Shown: positions 36,372-48,800 of the stretch, in pieces
How positions within the stretch are numbered: the stretch's first letter is position 1
Layout: every line of letters begins with the position of its first letter
NCBI RefSeq assembly: GCF_001949145.1
Contig: NW_019091469.1
Coordinates: 393,701-457,700 of the forward strand
DNA from: Acanthaster planci
Taxonomy: Eukaryota; Echinodermata; Asteroidea; Valvatida; Acanthasteridae
DNA length: 64,000 nt
Reading direction: 5' to 3'
The notes under the pieces: generated by a model
Databases searched by the model: none
Seen by the model: the letters and a program-made list of their open reading frames with translations, nothing else
What the model was told of the DNA's origin: nothing
Program-made: the position numbers and the translations under genes

Positions 36372-39300
36372 ACATTCACGTTTGGACGAAATAATGCAAT
36401 CTCGATTACACCAAAATTAATATGGGGGATGAACAAATACCAAAATGGACATATTTTATTGCAGTGTCCAAATTTAGGACTTACAGGCTTTGAGATTCCG
36501 ATTGAAAGTTGAATAAGAAGTTAATCGTATAATCTTGTGCTTCGAACATGTAAAGATTTTTGATTGGTTGGAAACATAAATCCCGTGTTACAAACCTGGG
36601 CACATTATTTGACATGTAGAAAAGTTGACAGTTTGCGGAGATATAACCTTTTTCTGACCGTGAACAAAAGTCTGATTGGCAACTGCAACGTTTTGTTTTT
36701 CAAGTTTTTCATGTACTGTAATAGTGTACCATGGTTTATCAACACACGTGGCAAGCAGGTATAAGTTGTAACGATATCAACCTGGACATAACAAGATGAT
36801 TATATTAAGGTTGCTGAGACAATCAAGATATGCTGAGAGAATATAGACTATTCGTATATGACATCTTTTGTGGATGGTCTATTTACAATATTAACACAAT
36901 AATGGGGCATCATATGCCACAAATAAAAATACAAATCTTATTTCACCAAGACATAATGATACACCCACTGTACTGAGAGTTATCACAAAATACAGCTACT
37001 AGTGACTACATTTAACGAGCAATGAACAATATCACTGGACATCAAACCAAACAGTTACTAACTGCTCAATTTTTACAACTACATGTATGCATGAAATTTC
37101 AACAACCAATACTTCAAGACACATTCACAAAACGGCAGATATCAGTTTACAGTTTCCCACTTTGCAGCTCGAATTTGTGACATCATCTTTGCTTTGACCA
37201 GTGTCATCAAAATCACTAAGTGGTGGTACTTCAAAGGCGAATCAGACAAGCCAGAGGAGAGGCTGGTTGAAAACAGGTTGACAGCCTGTGACTTAACGCC
37301 CATTTTTGAGGGTGTCCCAATCATGATCACTCGTGTGTTTTCGATGCAACGACGGAACCTGCTGGTTCACAGCGTTTCCAGAGACCACAGTGACCAACGC
37401 ATTTTGCAAAAATCAGGTGGTTGGGCTTCATACTTGTGATTGCATTTATATCACGTACAACTACTGCATGTAGATAACATTTCACCCTAGTTTGTGATTG
37501 GTCGAGTACATGCTCTCAGCTTACAAAACATTCTATGAAAAAAGGTCAATTCAGTGATTTCACAGTGGTTACTAATTTTTCAGCACATGGCGAGGTAGAA
37601 ATTTTTCTTTAAGCCTTGCGACAAAGTGAGTCCGTAAAATATAACTGTCCTCTTGTTGATTAGCTGGAGTGGACAAATCTTACACAGCTTCAGTTTACAA
37701 GTACAAGGATTTGCATTGTTTCACTCAATCCAGTTAGTTGACACCCTGCCCGTTTTTTATCACGAGAGGGCACCACCACACTGTTGCATTGACAACATTG
37801 CTACTGCATTGAAAATTGCTTGCCTTATTGTCTTACTCCCAGTGTTATTACTGGTTACAAAAACCCACTGTACGGAAAGCTTATCTGCATTGAATGTGCC
37901 ATACAAGATGTCATGTCCCAACCAAAAGCCACGCAAAGTTAAGTTGGGTTTCCTTGGATTAATTTCAGCAAACCATGATATTCCCATTGCCTAGGACCTT
38001 TGCTTAAAAGGGAAAATACATTCAAAACCCATTGCTCGGATAGCATAAATAACACAAATTATATGACCAACAGGCTGCCAGTCAACGTCAAAACTGGTTC
38101 AGAGCTAATGATTACAAAAACCTCTCACAATGATACATAATTGCATAAAGAGGTTACATTGTACACAAGTATGGAGTAACACAAAAAATATAGAACTTGA
38201 AGATATGAATAGGAAAAAAATCTGAGAATATATGTGCAGATATATAACTGCAAAGAAAGTAAAACTATAACCAAAAAAAAATTATTAATGCGCAAGAAAT
38301 GGACTTAATCTTATCAGAAAAAAAAAACAAAAAAAATGAACATACTTACAGTTTTAGTAATTATGTTAAAATATTTCCTTAATATTTGGTCAAATATGGT
38401 TTTTGGGAACATTAACAATGTACATTTCATATGCAATTTTTGGTTTAAATACAATCTATTACAATGGTTTTAAATTAGTGATTTTTCATTGGAGGACTGA
38501 GGTATAACTGGCAGCTGCTCATTTATAAATATGCAGATTTATATGCAAATCACATCCAAACACAAACAGCAAGCAACTAACCTTAACACTGTATTAACAT
38601 CCTTTGTACATTTAACATGAATTCTTTTTTGCTCAAGTGTCGCAACATGCCACAGCAAGCATTGCACATTGGTCTAAAACACCTTAGACATCAACAAGTG
38701 TGGCAAATACAGCACTGCTAAATCTGGGTGTTCTGGTCAAATAAACTGCAAACTTTAGCAGCCAACCAAAGTATCACAAATCAAATGAGCAAAACTGCAT
38801 CCGAAAAAGGCAGGTAATGGTCAATCAACATAATCAAAATGGACAAAACTCATTCGATTATGGAAAAAGCATGTTTGTTCACAAAAGGCATTTGACACAA
38901 CCAGGCCAGCCCTGTTGAACCAAGATTTCAAACATCATGTCGCTCTGTATGTAATAAAAAAAGCTTCAGCATTTTGGGGGACGTACCATTCCAGTGGTGA
39001 CTACAAAGCTGCGTCTTTACAAAGAGTTCATTAACATCCCCAACCCTGGTGCAATTTCCCCTTCATACATGAGCTTCAAACTTTCCGCAAACAAAATTAT
39101 CACTAACTCATCGTCCAAGAGGAAAACCTACAGATCTTAAAACATAACACTAAGCCCTAGAAACTACAGAGAGATGATGTCCTTAGTGCTTGCTCCACAC
39201 TCGGAAACTTCCCAAAACATGTTTACATATTATTTAAAAACGAGTGCCCTTTTGGACGACAAAATGGGCAATGCTAGACTGTTAACACCAAAGTACAGCT

Positions 39301-41218
39301 TCAGGGATTACATCTAAATGGTAAACACTTAAAGCAGGCTTAGCAGGGTACAAAATTGGAAAGGAACATAGGCTTCAGTCTCACAGAACTTCAGAGTTTC
39401 CAGTGCTGAAATGCGGTTAAAATAATCCATCTTCTGGAGTTAGCCTTTGCCATTTCATGCTCTGGAATTATCAACCAAACCATGCCAAGTTGTGATGGTC
39501 TCCCATTTATTTCTTTTTCTTTTAATTTTTTTTTCTTTTTCTGTGATAACAAACACTGAGAGTAGTACACAAAGGCACAGCTCAAGTGTTTGAGGACCAA
39601 TAAACTATGTTCTAGACCATTTCATGGTAAAGTAAATAACAACTTTGTTCCAACAGGTTCAAGGGGAATAAATCAACATATGAATCAAATGATTATATGC
39701 GTACAGTCAAACAATTTAGTTACAATTTTTTTCTCTTCTGTATAAAAATACATGTCTGACAAATACTCTCCTTTTTTATGTTTGATTAAATCAATAAATA
39801 TTTTAGGTTTTTCATGCTGGACTCATCGTCTCCATGGAGTTGTACCCATGCTAAATCTGCCAATACACTCTTCAACTACATCTCTACAAAGTATGTACAT
39901 GGTTTACAAAAACCATGTGCCACTAAAGACAACATTGCAATGACACACAAAACATACAACAGCAAAATAAACTAAAATGTCACTCTTTCAGGCCACAAAA
40001 AGTATATATACATTTTTTTTTATCAAATCGCCTTTTGAAATTATACCTGATAATACCAATACTTGGTATTTTTCTGAGCATTTTCTATCTTCGTATTGTT
40101 ATTCTTTTAAATATTTTGTCTCTTTTTTACGGGGAGGTACAATTTTCCCTCACTAAAGGAAATTTGAGGAAATGTTATCCTCTACAACGGGAAGGTGACT
40201 GCATTAGCAATCATGTCAGCTGGCACTCTTCCAGGACTCTGTGAAGCAACAAAACCACCAGGCATTTCACATGCATGCATTCCCCCCCAAGCAGGATTGA
40301 ACTTTGACCCCTACCTAAACATCATTTGACAGACACGCCCAACGACAGCCAGGCTGCATGTTTTCCACCGATACTTCAGTGCCTAGCATGCATAAACAAT
40401 GGGTGCTACACGCAGCTATTTATAGCGAATGTTATCCTTGTTAAAATTCTTTTACACAAGGTTGTGCCACATTAAAAGAAAACATCCTCTAAGGATTTCC
40501 TTCTTTGGGGATCTCAGAATATTGAAAACTGATCAAACTCTATTTCTCTCTTTTCTGCACATAGCTGTTGTAAAATTTTACAGAAAATTCTTTCTTGTTG
40601 CCTTGTTACGAGGGCCTCCGACATGATTTTGTCATGAGTGACATTACTTCCACTGACTGTCCATGAATACAGTGTGCAAACCTGTTTCAGACAGTTGCAT
40701 GTGTACGTAGGCAATGCACTCAGGTTTAACATTCCACAACCTGCCCCCTGGAATTTGTGTAATTCAACAGTGTCAGGTTTGTCTGACCTCCTCCAACTTG
40801 GCAATGGTAGAGTTCCTTAAACACAGACTAACACAAGAGACAGAGAGCCTGACTGGTTTGGCACAATGCCAGCTCCAAAGCACATGATCACATGCTCTGG
40901 CAACACATGATGGAAGGGCTGCACCCGGCAACGTACAGTGTCAGCTGATCCAGCCCAGGACTTGGAAACTGTTCAAGGTCATAAGGCTGACCGGTGAACA
41001 GACTTGTGATTGCATTTCCAGACCTTGAATTTCTGTGCTGTAGAGGGGAAAAGACTGTTTTGTCGGTCAAGGGCACATTCAGCAGCAACTGCAATGTCTG
41101 TGGGAACGCTGCATGTGGTTTACTGACTGAAAGCAGAGATGATTTCTGTGCATTTAAGTTTAGTTTGGATGACACAATATCCTGTGGCATTTGAGGTTTG
41201 TAGGAACAACACAGCCAT

Positions 41219-41371
41219 TTCACAATAGTGCGCCACCAAGAGTTTGCAACATGTTGGCCAATCACAATGCACGAAATTTGTCGACCCAATGAGCGTCTGG
41301 AAAGGGTCGACAAATTTCGCATGTTATGATTGGCCAATGCTTGCAAACTCTTGGTGGCGCACTACTGTGAA
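41219..41371. mobile_element. Large foldback element: about 68-bp inverted arms, 16-bp loop
   Basis: The left arm (41219-41287, TTCACAATAGTGCGCCACCA...TTTGTCGACCC) and right arm (41304-41371, GGGTCGACAAA...TGGTGGCGCACTACTGTGAA) are reverse complements with a handful of mismatches around the centre of each arm. The 16-bp loop is AATGAGCGTCTGGAAA. This fits a foldback MITE. I could not see a target-site duplication. It lies about 1.4 kb beyond the TFAP4 stop codon, so it could fall in a long 3' UTR. Confidence 0.8.
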
Positions 41372-41796
41372 TCGCCCGTATTCAAGCCAAATCTGCTATA
41401 TGATAACTTTGTGTCGTTGGTTTTTAAACTTCTCACGACATTCACATCTTACACATGCAATCACCTTCAGAAATGCTCTTTTAGAATTTGAGTTTTCCTT
41501 GGATTCTCCCTGGTTGAAATATTTGAAATTGTGAAACTCTGTTGCCTTCCTTCTTCCCCTAGGGCAGTGACCCAGTCTACATCTAGTTTATGATTAATAA
41601 GCTGTCTAGACAGTCTGATGTGAATCAGCGTTAATAGACTTCACTTTGACCTGACACATACTGAACATTCTTACAATCACCTGATACTTTCTGTCTCGCT
41701 TAACGCAAACTTTGGACCGTGAGAGAGAGAGAGAGAAAAAAAAAGGTAACAAAACCTGCAACAGGTTTTTCCCCTGATTCGTTCAACATGTGTTGG

Positions 41797-41802
41797 TTTA
41801 TT
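41797..41802 (-). terminator. Candidate poly(A) signal for TFAP4
   Basis: TTTATT on the plus strand, i.e. AATAAA on the minus strand, about 1.0 kb past the TFAP4 stop codon. It is the nearest canonical hexamer that I noticed downstream. Use in vivo is not shown, and more distal sites are possible. Confidence 0.35.
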
Positions 41803-42805
41803 GACATTAGAGCCTTGTGTTTGCCATTATGTGTCCAGCGAAAAGATCAAGCCCACAGTCCTGTCTGTTTGTCCAAGCCCCGGTCTGCCGATGCAAATTG
41901 AGTCATATTTTTGCAGAGTTTTAGACTTTTTGACACGGCAAAAGAAATGCAGGCCAGCCAAACACTTGCACACTTTGGACCTAACAGGTTTTGACTTGTG
42001 CCCTGGGTGCTTTCCAGACACCTACTTCCACTATTGCTGCATCACCGTTGTATCACATCCGCAATCCCATCTTGGCATGACTTGGCTTCCAACTTTTTTG
42101 TAACTTGTACTGACACCGTGCCAAACGGTATCCTCATGTCCCCGTGCCCCCTCCCTCCCTTGCCAGACAGGTACCAGACGGAGTTGTGACTAAGTCAAAT
42201 CATCCTTCCTAGTATGAACATTCTTATTTGTGACTCACTTTGGGATCTGGTCCAGGAACGAGGTCAATAAGTGACTGCAGAGGCAGCATATTTATGAATC
42301 AAGTATCTGTGTGGATGCAAAGACTGAACTTATCAAGCTAGCACATATTCTGCTTGTGAAACAACCAAAATGCTAGCCAATCAACACCCTCACATGCGCA
42401 GAAGAACCGATCAGAAACCTTGAAATGTACCAGCTACCATCACTGCCAATATGATTCAACACATTATTTGGTCAGATTGAAGTTCAAAATGGCATGAGGA
42501 GATAAAGTTATACTCAGCAACAAGACAATGACCAAAGCACGTCACTGACAAGACAAATTCACAAACAAGCACATACGCGTGTATCATCAGCAATATCACC
42601 CAGGGGTAAACTACAGAAAAATCACTTTACATACCTACATGTTCTCTACTTTGAATCTACACAATGAGCCTTAACTAGACAGTATGTATCAATAAATATC
42701 AACTACAGTATACAGTAACATTGGAGACTAAGTTGACTAGCATGCTATTTAAGCTGTTAGTATATGGGCTAATGTTAGGAATAAATATCAATGCACAAAC
42801 GACTC

Positions 42806-45800
42806 TCATGAAACGATGATGCTCGGACGTGTCTTGAGCCTGTCAATTGGGTGGAGAAGTTCAACAGTTACTCTGTTACTGACGTTGCGGATGGTCTCCG
42901 AATCAGTCACGATTACCGAGCGCTCACTGTGCTCTTTCCGATACACATCTTCGTCGCCACTTAGCGTCTCTTCGTCTTCCCTCACCTTCCGGGCCTCGTC
43001 CTCCGGGGTGGGCGTGTGGCTGGGTGTCTGCTGGGGCGTGTTGCCTGGAGTGGTCTTCTCACCTTCCAGGTGCCGGATGGCCTGCACGATGGTCTCCAGG
43101 TTTTGCCGCGACGTGGTCAGCGTGGTAGCGGGGCTGATGATGTGGGTCTGTGGAGGGGGGATTTGGTACTGCATGATGACCGGACGTGGTGCAGGTGGTG
43201 CCTGCTCCAGGATCTTCCTTTCTTCATAGGCCCTCTGCTCTTGGAGTTTAATCTGCAGTAGGTGAACGCCATTAAAAAATAAAAAAAATAAAGATCTCTT
43301 CCACAATACAAATGAAGAACAGGAAAAAACCATTATGGAACCCGAGGGGAAAGTTTGTGAAAGGGCAGAAATCTTTGTTCTGAACAATGAACTCTTACAC
43401 ATCAGAACTTCATCTGGAACGAAGATATATGCAGTTTTAGCCTAAGTGAAATCCTTATTGGCACAAAAATCCTGGTAAATTCTCAAGAAACAAGTGGACA
43501 CTCCCAATCTTACACTAACTTGTGAACTAGTAAAATTGTTAATGTTCATGATTCCTTCAGTGCTTTAACATGCAACTTTACACTCACAACACATGTTGTG
43601 TCATGCATTAAGTGCAATGGCAGTTTCAAATCCATTTCCGGCAACTGAGACGCCAGATGAAAGTTTACCAAAGAGAAATGGAGCTTTTTACCTGCTGGGC
43701 CAACTCCTTGAGTTTCTCTGGGTACAGCTGTGACTCCAGGGACCTGTTCTGTTCCTCCAAAAGCATGCGATACCGCCTCTCTCTGTCCAGCTGGCAACGT
43801 AGATCAACCAGCTCTCGTTTCAATTCGTCAATCTGGAAGAAATTGGATCGCAAGGATTTTTAATCATAACTGGAGCACCCCAAGCTTTCCATTTCACACA
43901 ATCCATTCAACTGTCAGGATACATGTGCACTGTCTGACCAGAACTCAAATACAAAATGCGAGTGCATTTTGAATCTAAGATTTGTGCGACACATTAGGAA
44001 CGTGACTACATTCCAGTAACTGTCAGACTTGGGCTGAGCTAACGTAAAGATAATCTCAAGTTATGGGGTGCTCTGTTGCCAACTAACGTGCAGGTATGTG
44101 TGTCTCCTTACTGACACGAATGGCATGTTAAAGTAAAAAAAGGGGAGGGGGGATAGGCCTCCAACAAATCTAATATTAATAACCTCTTTCCCAGCTTTTA
44201 AGATACCTTGTGGGCAAAGTATTTTTGTTATTAACTTTGACAAGGATTCACGTCCGATGTGATTATTGAGCTGTATCCTGACTGGCATTGTTTCACCTTA
44301 CTATCTTTTTGGCACACTTCTGATTACTTCTGGAACATTAAATGTTCTCCAAGCCATGAACAGCAAACCAATCAAAAAGGTTCTACTGTAAGTAGCTCAT
44401 GATTGAATTCCAACGTGTTTTGGCAGTATAATACAGGGTTTTGCTGGTTGCTGATTTAATTTGATAAGTATGATTTGCCAAACGCTATCCCAGAGCTTGT
44501 GAGAATAATTCACTGGCTTGCCTGGATGGGACTCAAACCTTTCACCTCTTGCTCATTAGTGCAGCTGTTTTGGCTACTCAAACACAGAATCAGACCAGGT
44601 CACCTGGCCAATTCAACTCCAACATGGTATTGGCCACTGTAATCAATGGCAGTTGGAGAGGTTGTAGGGTTTGAAAGTCGTCACAAACCCTAATGTCCAG
44701 ACATGCTAAATCATCAACGTGAAGCACTGTGTCTACGAGCCACTGCAATCGCCACTCGGGTGAAATTCTTACATTTGTGTCTTCAAAGTTCTCAGGACTG
44801 CCAATGCCCTCATCCGTCATGCTGTCTTGGCGCTTCCGCCGCTTGGGTGAGGGTGAGTCCGGGTCCTCCCGCTCATACTTGCGCATGATGCGCTTGAAGT
44901 GTATCACCTGGTTGAGCAGCTGGGTCTTCTCTTGCTCCAGGCGGTAGATGAAATCTGATGTCTGCTGCAAAATGGCTGCCTGGAATGGACAAAAGGAAAC
45001 ACATCAAAGAAAACTGATAACGCGGGAAAAAAGAATTGCTTTTTTTTTAAGCACATGCTCCAAATACAAGTAGGTACAGGAAATCTAATTCCAGCATGCA
45101 AAAGGAAAAGGGACACTTTGTCTTTCCAGTTGATTAGAAGAGAATCACAACAGACACATGCAAATGAAGGTTTATTATTCTTTGACTTAACATTTTGGGC
45201 TGCAAGAGCTATTCCGAATACTTTCAAGGACAAAAAGTGAAATGGATTTGACACAATAACATGGAGACTCAACCATGACCTTATATGTAATTTTTGTCAT
45301 TCTGTGATCATTTCACCGCGTGTGCACACTTCACATGACTGCTTCATATAGTTCTCTGTACTCTGATGTTACGTGACAGCTGTTAAAATGGGTTACAACA
45401 TGTAAATGTTCCAAACTTCTGGGTTTTAAAGAAGAGGGCACATCCATTTCAGATTAATGCCTTAGTTAAGGAGGACTTGCGTTAGAAAACTATCGTCTTC
45501 GGCAGCGATTAGAATAAAAGTTAACTAATTCCATTCCAATTTCTACTCCAGACCTTGCTAAGTTTTTCACCATCGTGGTTTGGCAGGAGTGTGCGAAGTG
45601 ACTGGAAGCCGGAGTTAATACTCTGCATGCGGCGTCTCTCGTTGCTGTTGGCAATTTCCCGCCGGATACGTTTCTCCTGCTCCTTCTGACTGTTTGGAGA
45701 ACACCTGCCAAACACAAACAGACAATTCAACAGCTGAACATATGAAACTGATGATCATGTTCCAACAAAGTGGTAAAAACAATACATGTACATAACCCTG

Positions 45801-48800
45801 ATTTATGCTGACTTGTACCGTAGAGTGGCGCACTGAGCTCGTTACACAAGCACAGTGAGAAATTCGAGCGATATGTCATCTAAGTTTTTCTAAATTGTGC
45901 CAGTTGCTAAGCAGTGCACTTGACTATGCCTTGACATTGCTTGATACCTGGCAGGCCTTGTTCTCAATGCTTGCTGCGCACACAGAATGAACATATGTAC
46001 ATGCGGGTGTAGCACCTTATCATGAGAGCTATTTAAATGGCTGTCCCCTGTGCCACAGGTTCCAAGGCCATTGACATGCTAACAAGATCTATATTGCTTC
46101 CAGACAAAAACAGAAAGACTGACTGTTGTCAGCAAGTCTTGCCTTTGTTGCCAGTGTTACTGTTTTGGCTACATACACAAAAGAAAAAAAGTAAAATGAA
46201 GTCCTTTTCCCCAAAAAGAAATAAAAATGTGTCGCACCACAGCAATTTTACAGTTAACCAATGAGCAGAAACTAGACACTTTTATTGGGCCTGATGCGGA
46301 CTATTTAAATGCCCTAGCTTTACATTCATTTCTAGTTTAAGCTCAGATAAGGCAATCCCTCTGCATGTTTACCTACATGCAGCTCACACGCCCACGCACC
46401 CAATTAAACCTGTACACTGGAAAATTTCTCACAGGGAATGACAATACACATCTCCACCACAACATAACCTTTGTGACCCAGCCCAGCTGGGCTTCAGTTA
46501 TCTCTGTGTAGGTAAACTACACGCTATCAACCGCTGAGTGGCCTACTTCCGCTTTGATTTTATTTCTGATACCAAATTGCACTACAGGTAAATAATCTTC
46601 TTTAAATATGGAGTCTGACTCCCAGGATTTGTAACACATGACACCAAGTTGTAGAATTTACTATTTTTTTCTATTTTTTTTTAAACTTTCAAGTTAACCC
46701 TTTTCTCAACTTACCTGGCAGGAATTTTTCTTAGCCTACTGCCCCTTTTTTTAAAAATCAAAACTAACTATTTGACTGGCTCTGTTCAACTTCATTATTT
46801 CAACCGTTTCTGTGGAGTCTTGATTTCCATCTCTTCATGTTATAATGAATATCGATACTGAACTATTCCAACTTCTTATTTCTTTAAAACAGATTTAATT
46901 CAGAAAGGTGCCCTACCTGAATATAATGTACATGTATTCAGTTACACGGTTTTTACCAAACACCTCTACTTGAAGTTGCATGTATTTGTGTGGAGCATGC
47001 ACCAACAAAATAAAATGAGCAATTGCCCAAGAATTTCAAGCAGCTGATTAGTGGCAATTCACCATTTGCGGTTGTCAGCTCCTTCAACTGATCAGCCAGG
47101 CCACAAAAACCGCCAAGGGGGTTTTACCTCAAATCCGTCTGTCCTATCAATTAAGCAGTGACTTCCTCACCATGAGATGCTCTCCATTGGGCTCAATCCC
47201 AGTTTCCTCTATTGTTCCCACAACCCATTATTTCATAACCACACATCATTCAGCTAAGCCTGCTGCATCTTTTCCGGAAGCCACCACGTGTCTAAAGAGG
47301 GTACTCTCGCCTTCAGATGAAAATCAATACTCACTTCTTGCACCTGCCTCCTCCTGTTTTTGCGCGAGCACTGCTTTGTCTAGTTACTACCGTCATTTTG
47401 GCTGTTTTTAGACAATACATTCTGCCTGAAGCTACCACATACACAAATAATTTTAATCAACTTCAGCTACAACATATTTGAACAATAACACCTATTTTTC
47501 AAAAATGTGAATAAGTTTTGAGTTTCAGACAGATTATTTAATTTTCGTCCACATTCGAAATCTGATAACCTGACCCAATCGTACGTAATAATGAAAGGAT
47601 AAATAGCAAGTTTATTTCATATGTACATTCTAATGATTTCAGGATTTACTGCAAGATGTAGGCCCCCATGTAAATTCACATCTGCATACAATGAAAATGT
47701 TTTTAAAAGCCTGTGAAGAATAAGCCTTGCATGTTAATGAGTTTAAAAATTTATTCATGAAAATGGACAGCAAAATAAACCTCTTTCGCCCTCATTTTGT
47801 CTACATCAATCAAACCACATGACAGGTGGTGAAATGTGGATAGTGCCAGGCATGAGATCCAAAGCCCACTTGGCCAGCCACCCTTAATTGCTCAAGATGA
47901 CATAGGTACATACATGTACATGTATGTTAGTGCTGCAGGGTATTTGCAGGCATCCAAAGAAGGCCTACCACGGCCTGCTGGTTATGAATCATGTGGCATT
48001 TTATATCATCGCTTCATTCTATCACTAGTATCAGTGTGCTCTCTGATTAAAACCTGAAAGGTCACTGGATGCTGTAATGGCAAAGCCGTTTCATTTTTCG
48101 GGGAGGGAGGTTAGAAACTTGAGACGTGCAGAATTTTGGAAGGGTTAATTCATTTTTTTTTTTTCAATTCACATTTTGTTGCTAAAAAGTCAACTTAATA
48201 TGTAAATGTGAAGTGCAACACTTATGTACACCATGCCCAAATGTACATTAAGTACCAGCACATTTGACTGCACTTATAAAATGTTTGGAGATGGTGGGCA
48301 GAAAACATATAAATACCATCAAAACTAGTAAGAACAATAATAAATGGATATTCAGCTAAATGAATACTTGTTTTTTAAACTGCAATTTTGCGTCATTGTT
48401 CATAATTTACATGTACAGTACAAGGAAGAACCATCAGCTGAGTTTAGTCAACTCCTCACCCACTCCTGTGTACATGTATGCTAGACCCCCTAACACCTGC
48501 TTCCAACTCAACTACATGTAATTACTAATTCATCAGGCCATACCACTTTGTGAAAAGGGGTGGCAAAGAGACAAGGTAATGCCATAACTATTTCTGCACA
48601 AGACAGCTGTTTTTTTTCACAATCTATCTCCAAGAAGGAGTTAATCTTCTCTCTTCTGCATAAATTAGTGAAAAGACAAACAATTTGTCTTTTCCGAAGC
48701 GGACTCTCTTCACTCAACAGATGAGTGGAACCAAAAATTCCTCAATGCAAACATTCAAAATGAAAACGAAGATGGTGAGTACATGCCAAGTAAAACTTGT

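Larger units (their letters stand above)
28886..41796. other. Gene-free stretch between retrotransposon and TFAP4 3' end
   Basis: No recognisable exon. AT-rich, with A/T runs at 32.7-33.0 and 38.2-38.5 kb. It holds two short elements with GTGGCG termini (31611-31806 and 35478-35583), a 32-bp tandem duplication (36304-36371) and a large inverted repeat (41219-41371). Minus-strand ATG frames at 30739-31101 (120 codons) and 37760-37987 (75 codons) have no family motifs and no splice partners that I could support. Part of the right end may be TFAP4 3' UTR if polyadenylation is more distal than 41.8 kb. Confidence 0.5.

Noticed and set aside
37653-37994. 113-codon plus frame with a hydrophobic stretch, and a 75-codon minus frame over the same bases
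   Set aside because: There is no recognisable family or splice partner, and both strands are open in an AT-rich region, so neither is supported.
42816-43261. Plus-strand open frames opposite the last TFAP4 exon
   Set aside because: The minus-strand reading matches AP-4 conserved blocks and splices in phase. The plus frames are shadows of a stop-poor GC-rich exon.
44515-44590. Functional tRNA gene
   Set aside because: Only the B-box-like part is convincing. The A-box is weak and there is no acceptor stem, so I kept it only as a possible SINE fragment.
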